Notes: generated by a model not told the origin, from the letters alone. Numbered from the stretch's first letter, positions 37,501 through 50,063 are shown. The stretch: 64,000 nt of DNA from Phallus indusiatus (GCA_027605045.1 JAQFWX010000023.1:372001-436000); one strand, 5' to 3'. Numbers and translations: made by a program.

Positions 37501-38046
37501 CCTCGTCGTCTTGTTAATCATATAAGAAAACAAAACAAAACGCTGCCAAAGGTGAGCAAAAAATTTTTGCCTTTCCTTCACGGCTTGTTCGGCTTTGAAA
37601 ATTGAAAATTCAGTTTTGGGTAGTTTCTTTTGAATCCCGATGGCTTGGATTATGATATAATATATTATTATTATATTTTTTAAAAGCCCATTAAATTTTA
37701 TTTTATTTTTCGTTGTTGAATATTCCTTCTGGCTTATGCCAGGGACCCGATTCAATGTTGAAGATTTTAGCTCTCTGCTCACGACGATCGCTTCTAAATT
37801 TCTCGATGGAAAAAAAAAATTGAATTCGTCTTTGACGATTAATAGGCTTATTTTTCGTCATTTTTTGGTATATTAGGATCCTCTCATTCCTTCGTTCTCC
37901 TCCTCGTCTCTCATATCACACACGAAAGCTTGTTTAGCTTGTTTCAAAGGGTCTCGTTCATCGCTATTCGTCTCTATCTCTTCGTTTTCTCATCTACTTC
38001 AAAATAATCCCCCTCAGCGCCTCGCAACCAAAACTAAAACCAAACC
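34533..38046. other. long spacer between the two zinc-finger genes
   Basis: 3.5 kb of AT-rich sequence with no supported gene. It holds the long 3' UTR of the first gene and the CT-rich promoter of the second (about 37880-38040). A hairpin-forming segment lies at 36059-36108. Confidence 0.4.
36059..36108. other. hairpin-forming segment
   Basis: CCAGTGTC near 36060 can pair with GACACTGG near 36100. Inside these, ACGGG can pair with CCCGT around a short loop. It may be a structured 3' UTR or noncoding element, or chance. Confidence 0.3.
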
Positions 38047-39044
38047 ATGTCGCGACCAAATCCCAATGTAGACCCAAGTGCGAGACCGTACAAATGCACC
38101 GTTCCAGGATGTGAATGGCGTTTTTCACGATTAGAACACCAGGTGCGTCCCTGCTTTACACGCACATGCCATTTTTGCGTCTCTTCTGACACCAGCTAGA
38201 CCAGACACCTTCGAACACACAGCGGGGAACGTCCTTTTCAATGTCAATATCCCAATTGTCCCTCCAAATTCGCTCGCAACGATGAATTGAAGCGTCACGT
38301 TCGGCTGGTTCACGAATGGGACAAAGGCGAGGCTAGTGCATAATCCTTCTCCTCCCATCCATCCATCCATCACCACGATTTCCTCTTTTTCTTCAATAAT
38401 ATTAACCACCGCCCACTTTTTAGACTCCTGGTTTAGCCGATTCCGATGAAGTGGTTTTCAATGGCGCCCACGGACGCAGACCATCCGAACAATTCCAGCC
38501 AGGTAGTCAATCACCACCGTGAGTTTGTCTTATTCTTTCCAACTTTGCCTTTCTGGAATTTGGATGTCATTGTTAACCAAATGTTCGTGTTTTTCTCTCT
38601 AACCATTTTTATTATAGCACCAGACTTTCATCAGGAGCTCCTCGTCAGGCGGTCCCGCAGCGTCCGCAGACAGCTTGGAGTACACATCGTCCGAGTTATA
38701 CCAGTGGTAGTGCTGGACCCGGATCCCCGCCTTCCAGATCCAGCACTAGCTCCAGTTCCCATGGCATTCTGCCTCTCCACCCTGATTCGATATCCATGGC
38801 CCAACAGCCACTTGCGCCTTTGCATCCTCCGTTGCCTCCGAATATGCACCCTATGTACCATCAGCATCATCATCGCATGTCAGACAGACGTCCACAGACA
38901 CCAATCACTCTTGCTCCTTTGCAACAAACAGATGGCTTCTCCACCGATACCGGCCGACGCGAAGTTAGACTTCCCGGAATCTCTGAAATCGCAAGATCAT
39001 CGGGGTCACCATTCGATCCTTATCGTCGATATGCGCGTTCCTGA
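38047..39044 (+). CDS. short Mig1-like C2H2 zinc-finger protein
   Basis: Four exons (38047-38142, 38200-38335, 38437-38518, 38618-39044) encode 246 aa. Finger 1 is [30 protein letters not shown]; finger 2 is [26 protein letters not shown]. Both have intact Cys2-His2 ligands. The C-terminal region is Pro/Ser/His-rich and ends with [14 protein letters not shown], matching KLPGFSEI at the end of the upstream gene. The exon 2 to 3 junction was placed so that the phases fit (GT at 38336, AG at 38436), and the exon 3 donor is GTGAGT at 38519. It is probably a nuclear DNA-binding regulator that arose with its neighbour by old tandem duplication. Its short length and NDEL in place of SDEL suggest altered target choice. 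Confidence 0.8.
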
Positions 39045-40758
39045 GGTCCACCCACCCCTCCAAAAAAAAAGAATTCCCCTCTCCCAAACGAAAATCAAAA
39101 TCTCATGGCAGTAACTAACGCGCCTTCCTTGATTGACAGTGACATTGATCACTTATTTTATCTTTCCGTGGCATCGTTTATCCCCAACCGCCTCCTCCTC
39201 CCATCTCATTACCCGACTCTCCAATATTATACGAATAGCCTCTTTCGAACCAATCAAACCACTGCTGTCTCGCTATCATCATCCAAACATATATTACCAT
39301 CGTCATCATCAAAAACCTTATAGACTAGAAGAAAAGGGGATTTCCTAGGATTAGAAAAGGTTGATACTCTAATTATTTTTTAAAATTAAATATCTTTCTA
39401 TTTGTTGTTCCTCGCTATCGCCGTTTTGACTAGACTATATTATTCATCTTTTATTATTTTTCTTTTTCTCTTGTCTTTGCACAGTTTCTTATCATATCCC
39501 CCGACTCTCATTATTTTCTCTCCTTTGACTATCTATGATACTCATCTTTATATTTGCATTTTTAGCATCACATATGTAGCTAAAGCTTGTTTCTGTTTTT
39601 CTCCTTTCAGTCCTCAGACTTTCCTATCTAACTAACGTATCTTGTTTATAATCACTTAAAAATATTCTACTTAATCTATATCATTCGGAAACCAACTTGT
39701 TATCTTTCCTTCATCTTTTCTATACATGTTATTTTTTTTGAGGTAGAATATTATCAATGTTAATAATCCTCCTTTTTTTTGTGCCGTCAACATAAATTTG
39801 GAACAGTTCAAATTGGGACTAGTTTACTAGTGAGCAACAACGGCGTCGACGCCACGACCAGTGTGGACATCAACAAACACAAGGAAAGGCAACGCGCCCA
39901 AAAATAAAGAAAATGTTAGTGGACGCGTTCAGCCGGGCACTACATTGACTAACTTCCGGAAGATATGAGACACTTCGGTGTCTCTTTCCGAGCTGCCCGG
40001 CGCATGATGATGTATGATGCCTGGCGCGCACAAACAAACACTTCTTCTTCTTCCGTCTTTCCCTTTTATTCCTTTGTTTCTTTGGTTCTGACAGATCTTT
40101 GACGGAGTTTTTTTATTTTTTTTGTTTTTTTAATAATAAAAAGGAAAATGACACGGGAAGAAGATGCAGACCCAGTTGAGCAAACCGGATTTTTTTTTGG
40201 GTTTGTCACTAGTATTTCTCGCGTGGCTGCCACGCGTGACGAAGCGCATCGCGAAACATATTCTAGTTTTCAATTGAGTCATGCGGGGTTCGGAGCTGAG
40301 AGAAATAATACATATAAAGTAATAGTCATAATGTGTGTGTACGTGTTTAGGGTTAATGTTGTTCTTCGCACCCCGCACTTCTTTATACGTAATCACTCCC
40401 ACTAGCAACAGCCGACATGCCGGTTCCTGTTCAGCGCTTGAAAGACCTCTAAAGATTTAACATGTTTCCAATTAATACCCGCTTCCCATTACAACTTAAA
40501 ATACCCGAACTTGTTCTTTGCAAATCCGAAGAGCGTTAACTTTTCTGACGGCCCTTTTATGATTGTCATTTTCCGACATTGGCTTCAAATGTGTATGACT
40601 TCGGAGTGCAATCGGAGTCTTAAATCGTCAGTCAAGGCAAATTTGATCTCGTCCCCGCGCTGAACAATTCGATCTCCCGAATGACGGTGACCCTTTCTCC
40701 GTTGCGCAATATCGAATCGACCGCTTCTCGCTTGCGTCAATAATTATGCAGAATAAAA
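39045..40758. other. intergenic spacer
   Basis: 1.7 kb, AT-rich, without a supportable gene. A start-like MPVPVQRLKDL frame at 40417 runs straight into a stop and was not used. Confidence 0.35.
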
Positions 40759-43700
40759 ATGGACGCGGAATTGACAATTTCAACCGTTTGCGTCACGGAA
40801 CACCTTTCTCCTTGCAAGTACATACTGTTTTCTGTTCTAAATTTACACTATTTACGGCCAGGTTTTGATTATTGATTGGATTTGTTCAACATATTTGTGC
40901 CCTCCAACACACCCCTTTTTGTTGTGCCTATCGGTTTTTAAGACGTTTGACGGCGCATTCTTCTTGCGTCAATGCGCTGGTTTGGTCCGGCAATGGCCGT
41001 TGGCTAGCGACTGCTGGAGACGGTCAGTACATGTGCATGAGCAATTGAGCTCAAAACTTCTCCGATATCTATCATCTCTCTAACTCGATGTTTTTATATT
41101 TATTCAAAATCCACGAAACCAAAATTAAATGAAATAATTAGATATGAAAGTAGCGCTTTGGGACTTCCATCCACCAGAACCGTCTTTAGCTGTTCCGACC
41201 ATCTACAGTGGCTCTCTGGTAACCAGCCATTTTTCGAATTGAAATTGAATTTATTAATCAATGTTCCTTGGACTAACCTCACAACACAAACGAACTACCA
41301 AACAAACAAACGTGTCTATCTGCTCATGGCTATCACCAACGCCCGTTGAATCGGAAAAAAATATATATGAATTGCGACTACGACTATGGCTATGCCTGTC
41401 TAGGCCAATATACTATGCTTGGCGTTTACTCCATCCAACCATCACATTTTTTCGTTCGTCCACGCTTTCTGCTCTCCTCTCTTAGAGTGCATTAAAATTC
41501 TAAGGGTCTTTCGGCGTTCTTTTCTTTTAGCGGAAGCGTCGATGGAAAAATTATCCAATACGACATTTCCCGTCTCCAGTCATCGTCTTCGTCCCTTGCC
41601 GTTACACCCCAATCTGGTACTAGTGTTGACGATGTGATGGTATGTCTTACGTCTTTTTGCTCGCTTTCCCCGCGTGTGCCTGGATTCAATCATACTTATA
41701 TTCATCTGGTAAAGGGATGTCTTCGCGCTATCGCTCCCAGCCCTTCACGAGACGACACCTTTTTGGCTGCAAGGTACGCTCAGCGTAAACGGTATAAATA
41801 TATACAAGTCAAAACCTAACTTTCCTAACCGAACCGTGACTTTAATCGCTTCTCCCAATTCTTTTGACTTTTGATTGTCCTGTTTTCGCTGCTACTACTA
41901 CCCGAATACGCAATCCCGCATATTCATACTTAATCGGAGAAATAGTGAAGATGGATTTGTAACGGCCTATGACACGCGCGATCCTTCTTTCTCCTTGCCC
42001 CGCTCACGTGGCGTGGGTAGGCTCTCGCTTGATTCGGAAGCCACAGGCGTACAAATCCATCCTATTATGGAAAGCATATTCGTAACAAGCGACGGTAGAG
42101 GCAAGTGCAGACTTTGGGATGCGCGCACGGCATTCTCCAGTGATCAAAAGCTTTCGAAGAGAAGTCTCCTCCAAGTAAGTCTTTCTAATCGATCAAATTG
42201 CTTATCTTTCGGAGTCGGAGTCTATAAAAATATACTAAACAAGCCACCCTAATCTAGTATGTAACGAGAATAACTAAACCCGGCAAGTTAAACTTGTCGA
42301 GTCCGGAAGCATCTAGTGTAACCTTCGACGCTACGGGTGAGTTCGGAATTTCGGTGCTGAACAGCGAGCCCACGGAAATAAATAATCAAACCTTGTTTAT
42401 TTAGGTAGGAAGCTAGCAGTTACAATGTTGGTATGTAAGGAGAAAAATAACGCTCACACTACCCCGCACTGACACCTTTTCGTTTTTGACATTTTTATCA
42501 TATCATAAAAACAACTAATGTAGCATTTTTCACCCACGATCTACGACATAAGGGACGAATGGCCAATTGCAGTATGTTCTGCTGCACCGACCATTGGCAC
42601 ACCGAAACGTACGTCTATTCCTGAAGAATCCTCTAGAACAGAGCCATCAGACGGCGATCCTTTGGAAGAACATTTGTCCGAGCGTTCCTATGTGAACACA
42701 TGCACTAACAAAGTGAATCAAACATCTTTTTGCATTGAAACATTTCACCAAAATATGAACTAAATGCTTTTTTATTTACCCCTTTTGGGACCTTATTTTC
42801 TCTCCTTCCACCTTTTTCTCTTCTATGCGCGCGCCGCCGTCCCCTTTCTTCCCGTTTGTGGGACAATTCACTTCTTGTTGATGAATATCCGCTCGGGTAT
42901 TATACTTGCGCGCGTTGATTAAATCAGCATGGGTCATTTGGGTCACCTGGCCGCCAAAAGGAATTATACTACGGCGCGGGATCCGACGATTTTTGTAGCT
43001 ATGTCTGGAGAATACCTGACGGTGTCTCTGATTATAGGCAAAATATCAATTACTCAGATTGGACAGCCGAACCGAGCGGAAATTCCAACGTAGTAGGTCA
43101 GTTGCTTATGAACCAACTATATTATCGTTTTTATATTTCTTCCATGTGCTCAAATGATATTAAATACTCCATGGTTTGACAGGTTTTGCCAAGTCGGTCA
43201 CGGGACATAGAATTGTCCCCCAAGTATTGGGTAAACCTCAATTTTTGATTTACGGTGAGTAAAATATTTTTGACTGATTGTTCCTTGAACTCTTTTAAAA
43301 TTTACATTTGCATCTTATTCATGAATCCCGAATCGCGCACTTTTTTTTATCAAAAAAAAGGTCATAAATCAATTGTAAACACCGTCCTCTTCCACCCCTT
43401 TGAGCCATATATCGCAACAGCAGGAATTGAACGTCACGTTTTGATCCATTCTCCATTCGCCACTACCCCAATCTGTGAGAATCTGACCAAAACCAAAACG
43501 TCTGTTCGACCCATTCCGGACAATAGTTGTGCCCCGCGGCGTCAATCCGACTTTGCAACTTCATCATCCAACTTCCAGCAATTAGATCACTCTGTTACCG
43601 GATTTGATGACGAATTTAGCGACAGTGACGAAGAAGCTACCATAAAATACTTCGACCGGTGAGTTCTTTACTCTGCTACCCCTTGTTTCCTAGTACGCCA

Positions 43701-43850
43701 GTCAAACTTGTGTGTTTCAGGATTTTGATTAGTGAAAGAAGTGTCTTTCGCGCACATGATACTTCAAGTTTTGACGCTCTTCGCAATGCATCGTCTGAGG
43801 AAAGTTCAGCCGGTGGTTTAGAAGACGAAAGTTATCAAACGGATTCTTAG
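40759..43850 (+). CDS. DCAF5-like WD40-repeat protein
   Basis: Fourteen exons give 541 aa: 40759-40817, 40943-41022, 41142-41218, 41404-41453, 41531-41639, 41715-41773, 41946-42174, 42258-42336, 42405-42430, 42524-42712, 42928-43096, 43183-43254, 43361-43658, 43721-43850. WD repeats appear as AHSSCVNALVWSGNGRWLAT-DMKVALWDF, ANILCLAFTP-SGSVDGKIIQYDIS, LRAIAPSPSRDDTFLAAS-EDGFVTAYDTR, GAGSDDFCSYVWRIPD and GHKSIVNTVLFHPFEPYIAT. The late segment YFDRILISER parallels the conserved tail of DCAF5, a substrate receptor of CUL4-DDB1 ubiquitin ligases. An acidic stretch DDEFSDSDEE precedes it. Exon 1 is the least certain: it was picked because its phase fits, and the true start could be further upstream. 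The partner ligase role is inferred. Confidence 0.72.
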
Positions 43851-44100
43851 CCTTTGTTACTTATTGCGCTTCGCGAGGCAGTGCTGCTGTTAATAAGAGC
43901 ATTTGGGATTTCGCGAATTCAACGCGCCATGTACGATGACATCAAAAAAATACGGCGTTAATTGGTGAATTTTTTCACTTTGCAAATACATGATATATCG
44001 ATATTATAACAAAAATACAAGGCCCTTTAGTACACAATTCTAATAGAGAATTTGAAAATGAGATTACCAACTCAAGTAAAAATAAAGTTTGGCTGCCCTT
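43851..44100. other. short convergent intergenic region
   Basis: Only 250 bp separates the stop codons of the DCAF5-like (+) and ORC6-like (-) genes. The 3' UTRs probably meet or overlap here. Confidence 0.6.
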
Positions 44101-45696
44101 TCAGGCGTCTTCTTCCCCTCTTATCTTCGAAAGTTCATCCCAAGGGTCTCCGAAGTTTTTAATGAATTTCTCTTCCCAGCTTTCGGCCAACTTCAGTCTT
44201 CTTGATACGACGGACGAAGGTTTCCATTTATAAACTTCTAAGTCTAGAAATGCAGCCCGGAGATTACGGCGTTGCCTTCGAGTGCTTTCTTCCTCTTCGT
44301 CTATCAAAGGCAGTCGTTTCATACGCAATGCGGGGAACGACTGCGCACGGGTTCGATGATAGGATTGGGCAGACTTGAGCTTCTCAGTTGACGAGCTGGT
44401 AAACGAAGGAGTTGAAGCGTCTGACATTCCACCGGTTGTCGTCATAGGCGTCTCGACTATTTTGACTCCCTTTTTGCGAGGCGTTTCATAAGCTGGTCTG
44501 TCAAACGGCAATTTACCAGAAACGGCAAGGATTGTTCTCGAAAAAGGGTCTGATTCCCGGTTGTCGACGACATGCACTACGGTCGTCGGTTCTCTAGGAA
44601 TGACGATGGTTTCATTTGGAATATCCACTTCGCTATCATCCCCATCTAGAGCTGAAACCTTGTCTGCTATCCCTTTGGACGCCTGAGAAGCTTCTTTCAG
44701 AGAATGGCTTGTAAGGAATTTTGGAGTTTCCGAATTGTTATGTATTGATGAAGGGTACAAGGCCGTTTTAGCGCGCTTTGAGGGACTCGAGATCTCTTCT
44801 ATGATATTTATGACAGCTGGCTTGCGCTTTATGGCTGTTACTCGGCCGGTAGAAGCCGATCCCGTTGACGGGGTAATTTGCGGCGTCTTTGAGGGTGTGA
44901 CGGACAATGAGGATGCAATAGGTAAAAGGGACGGGCGTGATCTTGAGGACCTGGCTGTCCGGGAAAGAGCGGTTTCTGCTTGCGCAATAAGGGTGTCCTT
45001 CATAGAAGAGCAGCATTTGGTGATGATTCGACGGGCTAATGACCATTCTCTTAATGAAGCATGAACTTGCTGACGAACGAATTCTTCTCCGGGTACGTTT
45101 AGCTGCGAAATGAAAGCTGATTAACAAGCTCGAAGAGCCACGTGGTGTTCGTATGTACCTTAAAAACATTGATATACACCCATGAGAATATCGCGCCTTG
45201 AAATAGGGGTGTTGATGTATCTGCATCCTCCTGGCTTTGCGATACTGCCTTCTCAACTTCGACCATGGGTATATGAGCGTCTTCTCGGCCATGGTATTGT
45301 TGAACCAGCGTTAGATAAGTAAGAATGTTCTTCTTAGATTTAGTCGGAGAAGTATTTGACAGCAGGGCTTTCTCGACGAAAGATTGGACTTTCTCAAAAG
45401 TCTTCAGGTCAACACAGGCAGCGTGTCGAGCTACCTCTTTCGTTACATCTGTGTTTCCGAGCCTAAGATGATGATGAGTAAATGAAATAAGCCTTCCTAG
45501 GAAACAGATCTCACCTTGAAGACGCGATGAACAAGCATGCGGCAGGTAAAACTTGTGGTCCAGTTGTGAGCGCGTACGCTGAGCCAGGTCTAGTAAGGTG
45601 ACTAGCGGTGCGAAAAATATCTTGTGCTTGTCTTCGTGTTTCGCCAGTTATTTGAAGCCGGTTAAGTATATCATCCAAAGGTTTCATCCCGTGCAT
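44101..45696 (-). CDS. ORC6-like origin recognition complex subunit
   Basis: Three exons (45515-45696, 45159-45462, 44101-45102) encode 495 aa. Two cyclin-like (TFIIB-like) units are suggested. The first is residues 1-90, with PLDDILNRLQ, LPAACLFIASSRLGNTDVT and FEKVQSFVEKAL. The second is about 95-200, ending TPLFQGAIFSWVYINVFKLN, which parallels the SRPLFTSAALLSACKILKL region of ORC6. A disordered Ser/Thr-rich stretch follows, with many SP/TP sites (SVTPSKTP, SSPSKRAK) of the kind phosphorylated by CDKs. The C-terminal helix AESWEEKFIKNFGDPWDEL resembles the ORC6 tail that contacts the rest of ORC. The role would be origin binding and MCM loading in the nucleus. It is about twice the length of human ORC6 because of the linker. 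Assignment is by pattern, without alignment. Confidence 0.62.
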
Positions 45697-45965
45697 TTGG
45701 AATCTGTGTCAAGTGGGTAGAATGCGGCAGACACGGACACGAAAAACACGAACAATAAGGTTTTGCTGGCGCGTCGGTGTTTGAATTTGTAAACTTTTTT
45801 GTCACAGGTTTTGTCACGCGCGTAGTCACGACTAATTTTAACACGTGATTACCAATGGTAATGAATTTGGAAAAATCCGTGATAAGCCAGAACATGTACC
45901 TTTGTTTTTAATAAAAGAAAAAATGACTACATGGCTATTTTGTTTAATGAAAGGGAAGGCTCCAC

Positions 45966-48651
45966 CTATTCGAATGCCACTCCAGGGTCTTTGTACCTCG
46001 TGATGTTCTGCTCCCAAGCAGATCCGTATCTCTCCACCATTCTTTCCTCCCACAGTAAATACGAATCTCGTTTCTCTGATACATCTTGTCTATATGAAGC
46101 CCACACTTCCAGCTTATCCCTTATATTCGCATAATCCTGTGTTGAATACCTTGTATTCCTCGCGATACCTCCGTCTCCAAGGGGCTTGCCACTAGAAACA
46201 GCACATGAAACATCGCTTCCTGATTTTCGCTTTGATATCGAAGATGGCGCAAGATCCGTTCCGTCTGCGGGGAGATGGTTTTTTTCGCGTGCGAAGGCCG
46301 AGACATTAGAAGTAGTGACTTTATTACTGCTCCCGGGTACGTTCATCTCGCCTTCCATTGTTCTTGTGGCAACAGTATCGAGATATTGACGCGCTATAAT
46401 TTCATCAAATGTACCAGAAGCATGTGTAGAGCTTGAATTTGTATTAAGAAAGGCTAAATTTTCTGACTTCGAAATCTTGCTCGGCCTTTCATCTGGTCCG
46501 CTATCGTGGGGGATTCGGCTTTGAGAATGCGGGGTATGAGAGTTACCGGTTTTTGGGCTGCGAACGTTTCGTGTAGATACAATATACCCTCTCTTCTGAT
46601 CGAGTTCTACCCGATGACGAATGTCTGAGCAATGGTTGTTTAGTAATTGGAGCATGGTGTCAAACTCTCGTTTAGAGGCCTGAGAGTCTTTTCGCAGAGT
46701 ATTTATATTGATATCCGGTATCTAGATCGAGAAAAATAAGGAAAAAATTGAAGACAAGGGTTCCATTCTAGATTTAGCTTACTTGCAAGATTGCACATGT
46801 CCAGAACAAAATAGTGCAGGTGACAAGCGGCGATTCCCAATTCATGCTTTCGCTCAAGTATTTGCTGTCCTTCAAATATTTGCACGCGGAGATCATAGCA
46901 ACGACAGTGTTTATACATAGTCCATGTTCTAAGGCCATATCGTCGAATTTTGTTTGGGCGATTAAGTCTCCAATATTCTCGTAGCCTTCCATCAGCGAAT
47001 ACAATGCCGTAAGAGCTGTACCAAATTCGTTCATTCGGAGTGTCGACGTCTGTTCAATTTCTTTATCGGTTAGCTGATTGTTCCGTAGCCTAGTTGTCAT
47101 TTCGTTATTTGCTTTTGAAATTCCATAATTAAACAAGGGGGAAAGAACTAACTGCTCATTGGCCATAAAAACAACTAAGGAGGGAAGAGCTTCAAAAGGA
47201 ATTTGAGCTAAATTCGGTAGCGAGCTTGCCATTACAGAACGGTAAAGCAATAATGCTCGTGTGTAAGTTCGGTGATCGCACATTTTAGCAATCTCGGCCT
47301 CGACATCTGAGACTGGAGCAAGAGGAGACACTAGGGATTTATCTCTGCGGGGACGCCCTCTTTTGCCGGATCTCTTAGTAGAAGGAAAACCGGGGTCTTC
47401 GCCTAAAGACGACTCAGGAACTCTATCAAAAGAGTTCACTTGGGTAGCTTTAAACGGGTCCGTTAAATGTACGTTTTTGGCATAGAAATCTTCAAGAGAT
47501 TTTCGCAAATCTCCACGGTGACCGTCTAAAGCCAAGATAAGCTTATCGAAATCTTTCTTGTTAACGTTATACTGTGTTCGAACAGTTATATGTTTAATTC
47601 CCGTAATCTAACGCGTATCTCAGGGGGGAGATTCTGGGAAAAAAAATTTGGGCTCACTTTGAGAACCGAGCAAGTCCAGTAGAAAATAGTACATTTCCCT
47701 AGAGTCGAGTTCCAATCAACCATTTTGTTCAGTGATTCTGTTTGGCGTATGACTTTGTGTAAATGATGCAAGCCATCGGCTATATTGCCGTCTAGGTCGA
47801 AATCATTTACAAGCTGAGAAAAGTCCGTGGGATCCTGCGTGTTATCTCGGTAGCTGGAATGGCTAATATTCGAAAAGCCTGAGGGAAGAGAATTTGTTGA
47901 AGAACGTTCGTTATCAGTCAAAATATTCGTTATATCGGTATTTGATGGCCATCGTCTATTTAGGATGCGATGGATTTCTTCAAGATCCGAACCGACGATA
48001 CCGTGACGAGTGAGCAGGTTATCGATTGGCTGTTTGGTGTGTAGCTACAGGTGAAGAGCGATCAAGGATAGCATGAGTTCATCCAGTGCATTTTTGATCA
48101 TGAGAAATATGTCAAACCTTAAATCGACGGCACACCCATATAAAAATGGAGACTTCAACAGTTTGAGTTTGAATCCGCCATCTCTCCGAGATGGCGCTAT
48201 TGAATGCTTGCCTAACCCGAGTCATGTACTCCAGAAATACGCTGTCAAGCTCGAATTCGTGTGCCAAATTTTCGAGTAGACTATTGGATTCAGTATTCGT
48301 ATCAATATTATTCATTGTGTAGAGCATCTTCTTGATCTCTGCTTTCAAAGACTTGAATTGTTGCGGTGATGATCGCGACCATTGCTGCGCCCGTCTTTCC
48401 GAGACAACAGTGTTCCCGAGCCTAGTTTAAATTTGATTTATATGATATAAGTGAGAATTTGAAATACGAATAACCCACTGTTCTGATGCAATCAATGAGC
48501 AAACTGCAGGAAGTGCAGCATCCACTCTCATCATAACCCCGGTAGATTTATTTCGGAGGATTTGTTCAAAAAGAGCCAAGGCCTTCTCTTTTGTCTCTGC
48601 AGAAGTGCAGAGCATCGTGATTTCGGAGGGTACACCAAAATTTACGTCCAT
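45966..48651 (-). CDS. expanded ORC6-like paralogue with repeated cyclin-like units
   Basis: Five exons (48479-48651, 48118-48421, 47658-48044, 46783-47571, 45966-46721) encode 802 aa. Exon 1 (LPAVCSLIASEQ) and exon 2 (LGNTVVS...IFIWVCRRFK) parallel exons 1 and 2 of the ORC6-like gene next door. Both exon 2 copies are exactly 304 bp with the same phases. The gene then repeats the second unit twice more: exon 3 ends STLGKCTIFYWTCSVLK and exon 4 ends SPLVTCTILFWTCAILQ. Exon 4 also has a first-unit-like LPSLVVFMANEQL, and a basic RSGKRGRPRRDK that looks like an AT-hook. The C-terminal SYLLWEERMVERYGSAWEQN matches the tail of its neighbour. It probably arose by tandem duplication followed by internal duplication. 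Function is unknown; DNA or ORC binding is a guess. An in-frame ATG at 48768 is an alternative start. Confidence 0.6.
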
Positions 48652-48878
48652 ACGGTGCTTGGAAAGTGCGAAGGAATTACAAAGAAGTAAATGAGGCGCT
48701 AAATTTCGCCGCAAGTTACTTAGCCTGAGTGGAAACACGCAAGGTGTGTCTTGGCGGCGTGAGGCCAAAAAAAAACCTTGTACCTTGTCTTACATTCCGC
48801 TACAAGGCAATGCAGCTTACTTTTCAAAAAGATCCTTAACATAAATAACATAACATTCGACTAATTTTAACACTATTT

Positions 48879-50063
48879 TTACAGCTGGGCTTTTCCAGAA
48901 GACAGTTCTACAATTTGAGAGAACCCGGGGTATTCCGGGAGATTTAATTGATACTTCCTCTCTATTTCCCTGGGAGTATTCAACAATGAAAACTCTGGCA
49001 TAAAATTGGTATATTCTAAACTTACTTGGTGACGAAGCGACCTCCGAGGAAATGTCTCCCTAGGAAGTTCCGCACTCCTTCTTTTGGAGCAGTAAGGCTT
49101 ATTAGAACATCTGGCTGGAGACCCACGTGGTCCTTGTCACCTTCTTCGACATTCCAACCTAAAAAAAAATTATGAGAATAAAAAATTTGTTACTCTAAAA
49201 TTCAGTCAAAATATGAACCAGATGGAATGTCCACAGAGACGATTGGAAGTTTTGATTCTGAGATCAGTTTGAGCGCGGTATCAAAAGGGGGTCGCACAGG
49301 GGGCTTGAAAGAAAAGCCAAATATAGCATCTAATACCACATCCGATTCATTTAGCTTGTTTTGTAGATCCTCTTCGGAATTAATTGTAGGGATGTCCATG
49401 TTTAGACATTGGGTATGAAGTCTCTTTCAAATCGCCCTTGTGGTGAGTGCTCAAGGAGTCTAATGTCAACTAGTAAATTCAAAACAATCACCTTGTAGAT
49501 TTCTTTCGAGCCGGGCTTCAATAAATAAGTCAAATATGTATGTCCAATTCATTTTGGTGATCGGACGGGCTTGCCTTGGGTAAATAGACAGCAGGTTTAT
49601 ACCCAAACATGGCTGATGAACACGATTAACCGTCGTCATAAATTACGAATCATTGAAAAGCTGTTCCGAAATTTTACCTAGATGTCTAGCCGCAACAAGA
49701 CCGTCACCACCCTGATTTTTTTTTTCGTTGTGAAGCCAGAAATGAAAAGGTGAGCCGAATGTGCGCATACCTGATTGCCAGGCCCACAACCGACCAACAC
49801 ACGTGAGTACTTTTCACGAGGATAGACTGTAGCTAATGTTTGAGCACAAGCAAGACCTGCGAGTTCCATTAACTGTACATATAATGTGAGTAATATACAT
49901 TTCGGAAGGACTGAAGCTCGTTACTTGGTCAATGCTGAATGCTCCCGCGGCACCCATCAGCTCTTCGTCGATCTTTAAAACTTTAAGATCTTCTAAGGTA
50001 TTTTTTGTAAGGATTCGACCATACTTTTTGAGCCAATTTCGAGGTCAGATATCTCAGAGTCAT
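48879..50063 (-). CDS. NAD(P)HX epimerase (YjeF_N domain)
   Basis: Nine exons encode 237 aa: 50025-50063, 49925-49972, 49771-49872, 49678-49711, 49575-49612, 49492-49515, 49219-49423, 49026-49158, 48879-48969. Landmarks are [61 protein letters not shown] (nucleotide loop), [31 protein letters not shown] (catalytic Asp region) and [10 protein letters not shown], ending [15 protein letters not shown]. The enzyme epimerises damaged, hydrated NAD(P)H so that the partner dehydratase can repair it, usually in mitochondria and cytosol. Size matches the yeast and human enzymes. The splice after VYLPK uses a GC donor (AAG/GCAAGC). The start gives the family's usual opening once a 52 bp first intron is removed. 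Confidence 0.9.

Noticed and set aside
40417..40452. MPVPVQRLKDL start-like peptide before the DCAF5-like gene
   Set aside because: The frame meets a stop at once with no GT donor before it. A first exon at 40759 fits phase better.
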